A DNA stretch of 64,000 nt from Massilia sp. TS11 (GCF_022012445.1 NZ_JAKLTS010000001.1:124001-188000), one strand, 5' to 3'; shown: positions 16,505-26,400, counted from the stretch's first letter. Numbers and translations: made by a program. Notes: generated by a model not told the origin, from the sequence alone.

Positions 16505-17602
16505 ATGCGCCGCTTTTACATTCTGCTGCTCGCCGCCGTGCTGGCCCTGCCGGCCCAGGCCGAGCGCATCAAGGACCTGGCGAGCATCGCCGGGGTACGC
16601 CAGAACCAGCTGGTCGGCTACGGCATCGTGGTCGGCCTCGACGGCACCGGCGACCAGACCACCCAGACTCCGTTTACCGTGCAGTCGTTCACGGCCATGT
16701 TGCAGCAGATGGGCGTGAACCTGCCGGCCGGCACCAGCCTGCAGCTGAAAAACGTGGCGGCCGTGATGGTCACGGCCTCGCTGCCGCCGTTTGCCCAGCC
16801 GGGCCAGACGATCGACATCACCGTGTCCTCGATGGGCAATGCGAAGAGCCTGCGCGGCGGCACCTTGCTGATGGCCCCGCTCAAGGGCGCGGACGGCCAG
16901 GTGTACGCCATGGCCCAGGGCAATGTGCTGGTCGGCGGGGTCGGCGCCACGGCGCCCGGCGCCGTGGCCGTGGTCAACCATCTGTCGGTGGGCAAGATTC
17001 CGGCCGGGGCCACGGTGGAGCGCGCCGTGGCGACGAATCTGGGCGAGAACAACCAGATCCGCCTCGAGCTCGTGCAGACCGATTTCGGCATGGCGGCCAA
17101 GCTGGCCCAGACCATCAATGAGCATTTCGGCCCCGATGTCGCCACCGCCCTCGACGGCCGCGTGGTGCGCGTGCGCACGCCCGCGGGCAGCGACCAGCGC
17201 GTGGCCTTCCTCGGCATTCTCGAGAACCTCGACGTCGAGCGCAGCACCGGGCTGGCGGCGAAGATCATCATGAATGCGCGCACCGGCTCGGTGGTGATGA
17301 ACAAGGAAGTGCGGCTTGACGAGTGCGCGATCTCGCACGGCAATCTGTCGGTGAATATCTCGACCGACCCCGTGGTCAGCCAGCCGGCCCCGTTCTCGAC
17401 CGGGCAGACAGTGGTGACCAACCAGACCAATATCGAGATCAAGAAGGATCCGGGCAAGATCGTTCAGCTCGGCAAAGGCGCGAACCTGGCCGATGTGGTC
17501 AAGGCCCTCAATGCGATCGGCGCCTCGCCCCAGGATCTGCTGTCGATCCTGCAGGCGATGAAGGCGGCCGGCTCGCTGCGCGCCGAACTGGAAATCATCT
17601 GA
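16505..17602 (+). CDS. flgI: P-ring protein FlgI
   Basis: 365 aa. Periplasmic ring around the rod, assembled with FlgA. Cleavable signal peptide MRRFYILLLAAVLALPAQA, then ERIKDLASIAGVRQNQLVGY and GIVVGLDGTGDQT at the mature N-terminus, and C-terminal LADVVKALNAIGASPQDLLS with the ILQAMKAAGSLRAELEII end. Good ribosome site AAGGAGGAAGC before the ATG. Confidence 0.98.
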   Translation: MRRFYILLLAAVLALPAQAERIKDLASIAGVRQNQLVGYGIVVGLDGTGDQTTQTPFTVQSFTAMLQQMGVNLPAGTSLQLKNVAAVMVTASLPPFAQPGQTIDITVSSMGNAKSLRGGTLLMAPLKGADGQVYAMAQGNVLVGGVGATAPGAVAVVNHLSVGKIPAGATVERAVATNLGENNQIRLELVQTDFGMAAKLAQTINEHFGPDVATALDGRVVRVRTPAGSDQRVAFLGILENLDVERSTGLAAKIIMNARTGSVVMNKEVRLDECAISHGNLSVNISTDPVVSQPAPFSTGQTVVTNQTNIEIKKDPGKIVQLGKGANLADVVKALNAIGASPQDLLSILQAMKAAGSLRAELEII

Positions 17603-17609
17603 GTCCATC

Positions 17610-18554
17610 ATGGTCGCGCCCGCCTCTACCGATCTGTCAAGCCGCTTTGCCCTGGACACCCAGGGCCTGAGCGATTTGAAGCGCGGCGCGCGCACCCAGT
17701 CGCCCGAAGCGCTCAAGCAGGCGGCCACCCAGTTCGAGGCGATGTTCTTGAACATGATGATGAAGTCGATGCGCCAGGCCAGCGCCAGCCAGGACGGCAT
17801 GTTCGATTCGGAGCAGACCAAGACCTATACCCAGATGCTCGACCAGCAGCTGACGCAGAAGCTGGCCAAGCGCGGCGTCGGTCTGGCCGACATGCTGGTG
17901 CGCCAGATGAGCAAGCAGCAGGGCCCGGCCGCGGCCACGGCCGAGCCGATTCCGGGGGCGGCCGCGTTCGAGGCGGCGCGCGCCCAGCGCAGCCGCAGCG
18001 CGCTGCAGCCGGCGCTGACGGCGACCCCGCCCGGCAGCCGGGCGGCCGGTGCGGCCGGGGTGGCCAGCGGCGGCGGCAGCGGCGGCGGCGCGCGCAGCGA
18101 GCATGTGCAGGCCTTCCAGGACAAGCTGAGCGCGGCGGCCGAGCAGGTGGCGCGCGCGAGCGGGATTCCGGCCAAGTTCATGATCGGCCAGGCGGCCCTG
18201 GAGACGGGCTGGGGCCGGCATGAAATCAAGGGCGCCGACGGCAGCAATAGTTTCAATCTGTTTGGCATCAAGGCCGGCCCGAACTGGAAGGGCCGGACCG
18301 TGACGGCGGTGACGACCGAGTATGTGAACGGGGTGCCGCAGACGCGCCTGGAGAAGTTCCGCGCGTATGACTCGTATGCGGCCAGTCTGCAGGATTACGC
18401 CAATCTGCTGCAGACCAATCCGCGCTACGAGAAGGTGCTGGCCAGCGCCGGCGACGCCAGCGCGTTCGCGCGCGGCCTGCAGCAGGCCGGGTATGCGACC
18501 GATCCGCTGTACGCGCAGAAGCTCGAGCGCATCATCAAGCGTTCTTTAGGTTAA
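17610..18554 (+). CDS. flgJ: Rod cap / peptidoglycan hydrolase FlgJ
   Basis: 314 aa, the two-domain form. Residues 1-110 are the rod-cap domain (QAATQFEAMFLNMMMKSMRQ). An Ala/Gly-rich linker to about 160 is followed by a glucosaminidase domain (AAEQVARASGIPAKFMIGQA, ALETGWGRHEIKGADG with the catalytic Glu, NLFGIKAGPNWKG, YDSYAASLQDYANLLQ). It opens the cell wall for the rod. ATG 17610 lies 7 bases after flgI. Confidence 0.97.
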   Translation: MVAPASTDLSSRFALDTQGLSDLKRGARTQSPEALKQAATQFEAMFLNMMMKSMRQASASQDGMFDSEQTKTYTQMLDQQLTQKLAKRGVGLADMLVRQMSKQQGPAAATAEPIPGAAAFEAARAQRSRSALQPALTATPPGSRAAGAAGVASGGGSGGGARSEHVQAFQDKLSAAAEQVARASGIPAKFMIGQAALETGWGRHEIKGADGSNSFNLFGIKAGPNWKGRTVTAVTTEYVNGVPQTRLEKFRAYDSYAASLQDYANLLQTNPRYEKVLASAGDASAFARGLQQAGYATDPLYAQKLERIIKRSLG

Positions 18555-18566
18555 TGGCATTGAACA

Positions 18567-18584
18567 GCGGCGCCGCGGCGCCGC
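18567..18584. repeat. 18-bp GC palindrome between flgJ and flgK
   Basis: GCGGCGCCGCGGCGCCGC is a perfect self-complementary 18-mer, 12 bases past the flgJ stop and 23 before flgK. No T-tract follows, so it is not a typical terminator; it could stabilise the upstream mRNA end. Confidence 0.5.
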
Positions 18585-18607
18585 GCTAGCCGGGGTAAGG
18601 TGGGAGT

Positions 18608-20569
18608 ATGGGAAGCGATATTCTGAGTATTGGCCGCAGTGGCCTGTTTGCCGCGCAGGTGGGCCTGTCCACGACGGGCCACAACATTGCGAATGCGAAC
18701 GTGCCCGGCTACAGCCGTCAGCGCATTGTGCAGACGGCCTCGCAGGCGCTCGACTTCGGGTATGGCTTCACCGGCACCGGCACCCAGATCGACTCGATCC
18801 AGCGCTATTCGAACAGCTTCCTGGCCGGCCAGGTCAATTCGGCCCAGGCCACCAAGTCCTCGCTCGATGCCTTCCTGTCCCAGGTCAGCCAGATCGACAA
18901 TCTGCTGGCCGATACCACGTCCGGCCTGTCGCCGGCGCTGCAGGACTTCTTCAAGGGCGTGCAGGACGTCAGCTCGAACCCGGCCTCGCCGGCCTCGCGC
19001 CAGGCGCTGCTGTCGGCGGCCGACTCGCTGGCCGCGCGCTTCCAGGGCATCAATGGGCGGATCGACGAGATCCGGGCCGGCGTGAATGACCGCATCGAAG
19101 CGAACGTCACCCTGATCAACTCGTATGCGAGCCAGATCGCCAGCCTGAACGACCAGATTTCGGCCTTTGCCAACAACCGCAACAACACGCCGAACGACCT
19201 GCTCGACCAGCGCGACGCCCTGATCACCGAGCTCAACAAGCACATCAAGGCGACCGTCACCCCGGGCGACAACAACAGCTACACGGTGTCGGTTGGCACC
19301 GGCCAGCCGGTGGTGGTGGGCAGCAAGTCCTACGAGCTGGCGACGACGCCCTCGGCCACCGATCCGCTGCGCACCGAGGTGGGTTTCCGCACCGGCAAGG
19401 TGGTGACCGTGATGGACGAGCGGGTGCTGGCCGGCGGCGAGCTCGGCGGCCTGTTCGAGTTCCGCACCAGCACCCTCGATCCGGCCCAGAATTCGCTCGG
19501 GCGCGTGGCCCTGAGCCTCGCCTACACCTTCAATGCCCAGCACCGGCTGGGGCAGGACCAGAGCGGCGAGATGGGCGGGGATTTCTTCAATGCCTCGAGC
19601 GCCCTGGTGGGCAAGAACGCGAATAACAGCCCGATCGCGACGACCCAGGTGACGGCCACGCTGAGCGACCCGAGCCAGCTGACGACGAGCGACTACAAGC
19701 TGCAGTTCGATGGCGTGAACTGGAGCGTGACGCGGCTGGACGACAATAAGACGACCCTGATTTCGCCGTTCCCGCAGCCGAAGCCGCAGACGATCGACGG
19801 GCTTGATTTCGCCGTCAGCGGCAGCGGCGTCACGGGCGACAATTTCCTGATCCGGCCGACCATCAATGGCGCGGCCGAGTTCAAGGTCGTGCTCAACGAC
19901 CGCAACAAGATCGCCGCCGCGGCCCCGGTCTCGACCGGCACCGTGCTCGGCAACTCGGGCACGGCCAAGATCAGCGAAGGCACGATCGACAAGACCTATC
20001 TGAACGCCGGCAACAAGCTGACCAGTGCCAGCACGATCGGCTATGACAAGGCAACCGACACGCTCAGCGGCTTCCCGGTCGGCAAGCAGGTGACCGTGAC
20101 CCAGAACGGGGTCAGCACCAATTACCCGGCCAATACCCCGGTCCCGTATGTCGAGGACGCCACCTACAGCGTGGGCGGGATCAGCTTCAGCTTCACCGGC
20201 AAGCCCGCCGACGGCGACAGCTTCACGATCGGGCCGAACACGAATGGCGTCGGCGACAACCGCAATATGCGCATCCTCGGCACCCTGCAGACGCGCAATA
20301 TCCTCGACAGCGGCACCGCCACCTTGCAGGGCGCGTATGCGCAGATGGTCAGCTTCGTGGGTAATAAAACGCGCGAAGTGGACGTTAACTCCCAGGCGGC
20401 CGGCAGTCTGCTCGAGCAGTCCACCAAGTCGCAGCAGGACGTGGTCGGCGTCAACCTCGATGAGGAAGCCACCCAATTGCTGAAGTACCAACAGGCTTAC
20501 CAGGCCGCCGGCAAGGTCATCAAGCTGGCCGCCGATTTGTTCCAGACCCTGCTCTCCGTCGGAGCTTGA
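18608..20569 (+). CDS. flgK: Hook-filament junction protein FlgK (HAP1)
   Basis: 653 aa, longer than the roughly 550 of enterics because of an extended central domain. N-terminal SIGRSGLFAAQVGLSTTGHN and IANANVPGYSRQRIV; C-terminal VNLDEEATQLLKYQQAYQAA and GKVIKLAADLFQTLLSVGA. Starts at ATG 18608 with GGTGGGAG upstream. FlgN is its chaperone. Downstream flgL is 2 bases away. Confidence 0.97.
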   Translation: MGSDILSIGRSGLFAAQVGLSTTGHNIANANVPGYSRQRIVQTASQALDFGYGFTGTGTQIDSIQRYSNSFLAGQVNSAQATKSSLDAFLSQVSQIDNLLADTTSGLSPALQDFFKGVQDVSSNPASPASRQALLSAADSLAARFQGINGRIDEIRAGVNDRIEANVTLINSYASQIASLNDQISAFANNRNNTPNDLLDQRDALITELNKHIKATVTPGDNNSYTVSVGTGQPVVVGSKSYELATTPSATDPLRTEVGFRTGKVVTVMDERVLAGGELGGLFEFRTSTLDPAQNSLGRVALSLAYTFNAQHRLGQDQSGEMGGDFFNASSALVGKNANNSPIATTQVTATLSDPSQLTTSDYKLQFDGVNWSVTRLDDNKTTLISPFPQPKPQTIDGLDFAVSGSGVTGDNFLIRPTINGAAEFKVVLNDRNKIAAAAPVSTGTVLGNSGTAKISEGTIDKTYLNAGNKLTSASTIGYDKATDTLSGFPVGKQVTVTQNGVSTNYPANTPVPYVEDATYSVGGISFSFTGKPADGDSFTIGPNTNGVGDNRNMRILGTLQTRNILDSGTATLQGAYAQMVSFVGNKTREVDVNSQAAGSLLEQSTKSQQDVVGVNLDEEATQLLKYQQAYQAAGKVIKLAADLFQTLLSVGA

Positions 20570-20571
20570 TC

Positions 20572-21801
20572 ATGCGTATCAGTACCAACACCCTGTATGA
20601 CACCGGCACCAGCCAGCTGGGCAACTTGCAGACCAGCCTGGCCAAGACCCAGATGCTGCTGTCGACCGGCCGCAAGAACCTCACGGCCGCCGACGATCCG
20701 ATCTCGGCCGCGCGCACGCTCGAAGTGACGCAGTCGCAGTCGATCAACAGCCAGCTGGTGACCAACCGCCAGAATGCGCGCAGTTCGCTGTCCCAGGTCG
20801 AGCTGGCGCTGTCGGGCGTGACCTCGCTGATCCAGGACGTGCAGACCCTGGCCGTGAATGCCGGCAGCGGCGCGATGACCGAATCGGACCGCAAGTCGGT
20901 GGCGATCGAACTCGAAGGGCGCCTGAACGACCTGCTGGGCCTGGCCAATACCTCGGACGGGGCGGGCGGCTATCTGTTTTCCGGCTACCGTTCGACGACC
21001 CAGCCGTTCACCCAGACCGCGACCGGCGCCCAGTACCACGGCGACCAGGGCCAGCGCACGCTGCAGGTCGGCTCGACACGCCAGATGCCGGTGTCCGACT
21101 CGGGCACCTCGGTGTTTGAGAACATCACCACCGGCAACGGCACCTTCACCACCTCGGCCGATCCGGCCAATACGGCGCGCGGCGGCTCGGGCATCATTTC
21201 CTCGGGCGCCGTGGCCGATGCGGCCGCGCTGACCGGGCATGACTACAGCATCAATTTCACCGTCGCCAATGGCGTGACCAGCTACACGATCAAAGACGAG
21301 ACCCTGGGCGCCGTCGTGGTCGGGGCCGAAGACCCGGTGCCGTTCCAGCCGGGCCAGCAGATCGCCGTGGACGGCATGGCCTTCACGATCAAGGGCAATC
21401 CGGCCGATGGCGACAGCTTCGCCGTCAAGCCCAGCGCGAAAGAGTCGATCTTCACGACGCTGACGAATATGATCAACACGCTCAAGCAGAGCGCGAACGG
21501 GGCGGCCGGCCAGGCGGCCCTGACCAATGGCCTGAACACGGCGCAGGACAACCTGTCCTCGGCGCTCGACAATGTGCTGTCGGTGCGGGCCTCGATCGGG
21601 GCGCGCCTGAAGGAGCTCGACTACCTCGACAGCGCCGGCGAAGATCTGAACCTCCAGTATTCGCAGACCCTGTCCGATCTGAACGATCTGGACAATGTGA
21701 AGGCGATCTCGCAGTTCTCCCAGCAGCAGTTCACGCTGGAAGCGGCGCAGAAATCCTTCAAGACCCTGACCGGGCTGTCGCTGTTTAACTTCATCTCCTG
21801 A
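20572..21801 (+). CDS. flgL: Hook-filament junction protein FlgL (HAP3)
   Basis: 409 aa from ATG 20572 (GGAG 7 bases upstream; the in-frame TTG at 20566 is too close to it). Flagellin-like ends: MRISTNTLYDTGTSQLGNLQ, LSTGRKNLTAADDPISAART, and C-terminal ARLKELDYLDSAGEDLNLQY with SLFNFIS. Last gene of the flgB operon. Its final 11 bases overlap the end of the convergent gene at 21791-22564. Confidence 0.97.
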   Translation: MRISTNTLYDTGTSQLGNLQTSLAKTQMLLSTGRKNLTAADDPISAARTLEVTQSQSINSQLVTNRQNARSSLSQVELALSGVTSLIQDVQTLAVNAGSGAMTESDRKSVAIELEGRLNDLLGLANTSDGAGGYLFSGYRSTTQPFTQTATGAQYHGDQGQRTLQVGSTRQMPVSDSGTSVFENITTGNGTFTTSADPANTARGGSGIISSGAVADAAALTGHDYSINFTVANGVTSYTIKDETLGAVVVGAEDPVPFQPGQQIAVDGMAFTIKGNPADGDSFAVKPSAKESIFTTLTNMINTLKQSANGAAGQAALTNGLNTAQDNLSSALDNVLSVRASIGARLKELDYLDSAGEDLNLQYSQTLSDLNDLDNVKAISQFSQQQFTLEAAQKSFKTLTGLSLFNFIS

Positions 21802-22564
21802 ACGGGCGCACCGGCAGCGAGGCCCAGCCGAGGCCGGCTTGGCGGCGGTCGGGCGGACCGGCGTCGCGGACGCTGGCGCGCCGCTCCGGCGGCCCCGGGC
21901 GGCCCGGCACGTGGCGGCGCGGGTGCGCGGGCACGACGCTCAGGTCGGGCTGGTCCTCCCGTAGCAGATCATTGCGCTTTAAGTAGGGATGGCGGTTGAT
22001 GCCCTCGCGCGCTTCGCGCACGGCCGCGATCTGGCGCAGCGCGCGCCGCAGCGGCGCCAGGTAGGAGCGGCCCGAGGGCTTGCCCGCGTAGCGCGGCGGC
22101 GCCTCCAGCTTGCCGGGCGAGGCGTCGTCCGGATCGGGCGTGGCACCCGGCAGCGTCAGGCGCGGATAGCGGCGCAGCAGACGGCGGCGCGCATCGGCCA
22201 AATGCCAGCGCCCATCGCCCGGACAGCGTAACCACACCTCGTGCCAGGCATTGCGCACACTGTGCATGACGGCGATGACGAACTGGCGCGGCGAGACTTT
22301 GCGGCCGTTGTAGACGATGGCATCCCCCTCCACCTGGGCCACATAAAACTGGCTGGCGTAGCAGACGCGCAGCTGGGTACCTTCCGGCAGAAACAGGCTT
22401 TTCCACTGGTAGCCGCGCAGGGTGTCGCCCTGAAAATCCAGCCAGAAGCGGATGGCTTGCTCGACCACGCGCTCGAGCGGCTGCGGGTTGCCGGTACGCT
22501 GCAGAAACGCGGCGAGGGCGGCCACGGCGGGGGAAGTTAAAGTCACGCCTGCTGTTTCAAACAT
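21791..22564 (-). CDS. Unrecognised 257-aa protein convergent to flgL
   Basis: I do not recognise a family. Residues 1-130 look like a real folded domain rich in Trp and aromatic residues (LERVVEQAIRFWLDFQGD, GYQWKSLFLPEGTQLRVCY, VEGDAIVYNGRKVSPRQFV, RNAWHEVWLRCPGDGRWHLA). The last 60 residues are Arg/Pro-rich, run into the flgL terminus and may be an extension after loss of the original stop. The start region (CGAGCATGTTTGAA on the minus strand) is identical over 14 bases to the head of the 66-bp repeats upstream, in opposite orientation. GGGAGC lies about 10 bases before the ATG. Confidence 0.7.
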   Translation of the reverse strand: MFETAGVTLTSPAVAALAAFLQRTGNPQPLERVVEQAIRFWLDFQGDTLRGYQWKSLFLPEGTQLRVCYASQFYVAQVEGDAIVYNGRKVSPRQFVIAVMHSVRNAWHEVWLRCPGDGRWHLADARRRLLRRYPRLTLPGATPDPDDASPGKLEAPPRYAGKPSGRSYLAPLRRALRQIAAVREAREGINRHPYLKRNDLLREDQPDLSVVPAHPRRHVPGRPGPPERRASVRDAGPPDRRQAGLGWASLPVRPFRR

Positions 22565-22659
22565 GCTCGCTGCTCCCGAGGTTAAGGCAGATACAAGATT
22601 AGATCGCGGTGGGCCGTGCAGGTTCCCGTGCGGGCCAGCCGAAAACGAGCATGTTTGAA
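22556..22659. repeat. 14-bp inverted repeat joining a gene start to the 66-bp array
   Basis: TTCAAACATGCTCG at 22556-22569 is the exact reverse complement of CGAGCATGTTTGAA at 22646-22659 in repeat unit 1. The first copy spans the start codon of the 257-aa gene (ATG TTT GAA). The 76 bp between the arms must hold that gene's promoter. Confidence 0.8.
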
Positions 22660-23374
22660 GTAGGAAGCCAGCGCGAGGTATCGCCCCCGGCGCTGTTCAA
22701 GAACGTGGGTCGGCGTGGCGGTGGGGCACGCTGGCGTTGCCTCTGCGTAGTGCGCAAGGTGTCAGAGCGCGGGATGACGTCGCGCGGCAAAACGAGCATG
22801 TTTGAAGTAGGAAGCGGCAGCGGCATATCGGCCGCGGCGCTGTTCAAAAACGTGGGCGGGTTGACCCGACAAAAAACGAGCATGTTTGAAGTAGGGCGCC
22901 GGCGCGGCGTAATGCTCGCGGCGCTGTTCAAAAACTGGACCGGGGTGGCGGCGTGGCGCGTCGGACTTTTGCCCGCGGAGTCGACGGCGCGCGGTCTACG
23001 TGATCCGCGCAAAACGAGCACGTTTGAAGTACGGAGCCGGCGCGGCGTAACGCCCCTGGCGCTGTTCAAAAACTGTGCCGGGGTGGCGGCGTGGCGCGTC
23101 GGACTTTTGCCCGCGGAGTCGACGGCGCGCGGTCTACGTGATCCGCGCAAAACGAGCGCGTTTGAAGTAAGGAGCCAGCGCGGCGTATCGCTCCCAGCGC
23201 TGTTCAAGAACGTGTGCCAGGATGGCGGCGCGACTCGCTGAATTGCCTGCTTCGCGGTGATCAAATTTTCTGGGAGCAGGGTGACGTTGCGCGTCGATTG
23301 GCCCGACCAAAACGAGCATGTTTGAAGTAAGGGGCCGGCGCGGGGTATCACGCCCGGCGCTGTTCAATAGCGTG
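22642..23374 (+). repeat. Array of six 66-bp hairpin-forming repeats
   Basis: Units are exactly 66 bp each: 22642-22707, 22789-22854, 22873-22938, 23011-23076, 23149-23214 and 23309-23374. All share the head AAAACGAGCATGTTTGAAGT (one base varies in units 4 and 5) and the tail GCGCTGTTCAARAACGTG (last bases vary); the middle differs. Head TTTGAA pairs with tail TTCAAA, and an inner CRGCGC pairs with GCGCTG. The A/G change in that stem keeps pairing with U. Spacers are 81, 18, 72, 72 and 94 bp; the two 72-bp spacers match at 71 positions, showing a 138-bp tandem duplication. The array fills most of the 886-bp gap (22565-23450) between the 257-aa gene and the end of the giant repeat gene; nothing else is seen in that gap. 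Confidence 0.9.
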
Positions 23375-23450
23375 GGCGCGGCTCGCCGCACCGGCCCGCG
23401 CGCTGTTCCGAAACAGCCGGGGCAGGCGCGTGTGCGCGAGAACCGCCGGA

Positions 23451-26400
23451 TCAGCGCGGCTTGGCGATGGCCAGGGTGGCCTGCTGCAGCCGGTCGTCGA
23501 GGCGGGGTTCGAGCGGGCTGGCGGCCGCCTCGCTCAGCGGTTTGAGCTGGCCGGCCTCGTAGTCGCGCAGGGCCTGGGCCAGTTGACCGGCCTGACCGCT
23601 CAGGCCCGGCAGCGGTGCATTCGCGCTGGTGCCGGTGGGGGCGGCCGGCGTGCTGCTCTGGGCCGCGTACTCGGCCAGAGCGGCGGCCATGGCCTGCACC
23701 TGCTCAGCCACCGGGCTGCGCTGGGCCACGAACCAGACGTCGGCCACCTGGGCCGTGCTGCCGTCGGTGCGCGTGAAGTTGGCCTGCAGGCCGATCCAGT
23801 TCGACTCGTCGAGCGCATTGGTGCGCGTGGCCTGGACGTTGATACTGGCCACGCCGGCCTCGGCCAGGGTGAGCAGTTCGCCGGCCTCGCTGCGGCCGTC
23901 GCTGTTGGCATCGACCCAGACCCGCAGCTGGCTGTAGGCGGCGTCGTGCTGGTCGATGCGGCCGTCGCCATTGCTGTCGAGGGCGGCCAGGGCGGCAAAG
24001 CCGTCCGGGGCGCGGCTGCCGTCGGGCAGCACGCTGGCGGTGCCGAACAGTTCGGAGCCGTCGTCGATCTGGCCATTGCCGTTGCGGTCGAGGGCCAGCA
24101 GGCCGTCATGCCGGTCGACCCAGCCGGTCGGCACGGCGGCGCCGTCGGCGAACAGGTCGAAGTTGACGCCGGCCGTGATCGACAGCGTGTGCACGCCGTC
24201 GCCATTCAGATCGAGCACCAGCGGGCTGCCGACTGGCAGCGCGGCCAGCTGGGCGTCGCTGAGGGCGGCGCGCTGGGTGGTGGTGATCACGCACACCTGG
24301 TTGGTGGTGAAGGCCTTGAGGTCGGCGATCGGCAGCGCGGCCAGCTGGTCGCTGGTGATGGCGGCCACCAGGGTGGTCTTCAGGCTGCGCACCTGCAGCG
24401 AGCTCAGGTCGGCGATCTGGTCGGTGGTCAGATTGCCGATCTGGCTGCCGTTCAAGGCGTTCAGCTGGAGCGTGCTCAGGGCCGACATGTCGGCCGCCCG
24501 CAGCGCGCGCAGCTGGTCGGTGTTGAGCACGCTGATGGCGCGCGTATCGATCGCGGCCATCTGGTTGGCGGCGAACTGGCTGATCTGGTCGGTGCTGAGT
24601 GCGCCGATCAGCTGGTAGCTCAGGCCCGGCACCTGGCGCGTGCTCAGGCTGGCGACGATCTGGGTCGTCAGGCTGGCGATCTGGGCGGTGGTGAGGCTGC
24701 TGATCTGGCCACTGGTCAGCACGAAGCCATTGAGCGCATTCAGCTGGTCGGCGCTGAGCGCGCGCAGCTGGCCCGTCACCAGGCTGGTCACGGCGCTCGA
24801 ATGCAGGGCCGCCACCTGGTCGGTGGACAGCAGGCCGATCTGGCTGGCCTTGAGCACCTTGGCCTGGGACGCGTTGAACACGCTGATGGCCTCGGGCGTG
24901 AGCGCGGCCAGCTGGTCGCTGCCCAGACCCGGCAGCGCCTGGGTCGAGATCGCGCGCACCTGGCCGAGCGACAGGCTGGCCACCTGGTAGGTGCTCAGGT
25001 AGTTCAGCATGCGGCTCGACAGATTGGCGAACTGGGTCGAGCGGATGCTGGCGATATGGTCGGTGTCGAGCGCGCCGATCTGGTCGGAATTGAGCGCCTC
25101 CAGCTGGTTGCTGTCGAACGCGGACAGGCTGGTCAGGGCGGCCAGCTGGTCGGTCGTCAGCACCCGCATCTGCTGGGTGGTCAGGGCGCGCAGGCCGGCC
25201 GTCGACAGGCCCTGGATCTGCTCGGTCGTCAGCAGCGTCAGCTGGCCGGTCTTCAGGGCCGCCAGCTGCACGCTGCTCAGGGCCGCCATCTCGCTCTGGG
25301 TCAGGGCATTGAGCTGCTCCTGGGCCAGGATGTTGAGGTCGGCGGCGGTCAGGGCGCGCACCTGGCTGGTGCTCAGATTGGCCAGCTGCTCGGTGGTCAG
25401 GGCCAGCACCTGGCGCGTGCTCAGCACGGCGATCTGTTCGCTCTTCAGGCTGGCAATGTGGCTGAGGTCGATCAGCGGCAGCTGGTCGGTCGACAGGGCC
25501 ATCACCTGGGTCGTCAGCAACACGCCGAGCGAGGGCAGGGCGCTGATCTGTTCACTCGTGAGCGCGCGGATCTGCACGCTGGTCAGCGCGCGCACGGCCA
25601 GCGAATGCAGATTGGCCACCTGGTCGCTCGTCAGCAGCGGCACCTGGTCGCTGCGCAGCGCCGCCGCCTGGTCCGAGCGCAGCGCATAGATGGCGCCCAG
25701 GTTGATGGCGCCGAGCTGCTCGCCGCTCAGGGCCGGAATCAGATTGCTGCCGATGCCGCGCAGCTGGGACGAGGTCAGGGCCGCGATCTGCTCGGTCGTC
25801 AGGCTGGCCACCTGCACCGTCGTGAAGGCCACCAGCTGGCTCGAACGCAGGGTCGAGAACTGGTTCAGGTCGATCAGCGGAATCTGCTCGCTGCTGAAGG
25901 CCGGCACCTGCACACTGGTGAAGGCGCCCAGCGTGGCCAGGGCGGCGATTTGTTCGGGCCCGAGCGCGCGCAGCTGGGCCGTCGTGAGCGCCTTCAGGGT
26001 GCTGGTCGAGAGGGCATTGAGCTGGCTGGTCGAGAAGCTGTTGAGCTGGTCGGTGGTGAGCGCCGCGATCTGGCCGGTGCGCAGGGCCGAGGCGCTGTCG
26101 GCGCCAAAACCGAGCAGCTGCTCGGCGCTCAGGGCGCGCAGGGCGTCGCTGGCCAGGGCGCGCACCTGGTCATAGGTGAGGCCGGCGATCTGGAAGGTCG
26201 AGAAGGCCGCCATCTGGGCCGTGGCCAGGGCGCCCACCTGGGCGGTGCCGAGGCTGTTCAGGTGGCTGAGGTCGAGCGAGGCCAGCTGGTCGGTCGTGAA
26301 GGCCCGCACCTGGGCCGTGCTGAAGCTGGCCAGGCTGCTCATGCCGGCCAGCTGCTCGGGCGTGAGCACGCCCACCTGGCGCGTCGTCAAGGCGCGCAGG

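Noticed and set aside
22609-23241. 210-aa plus ORF across the 66-bp units as a protein gene
   Set aside because: Composed of repeats and spacers; changes do not favour synonymous sites and the hairpin explains the conservation better. Kept as a finding on frame only.
22642-23374. CRISPR array
   Set aside because: Repeats are 66 bp and imperfect, spacers vary from 18 to 94 bp and two are duplicates, and no cas gene is present.
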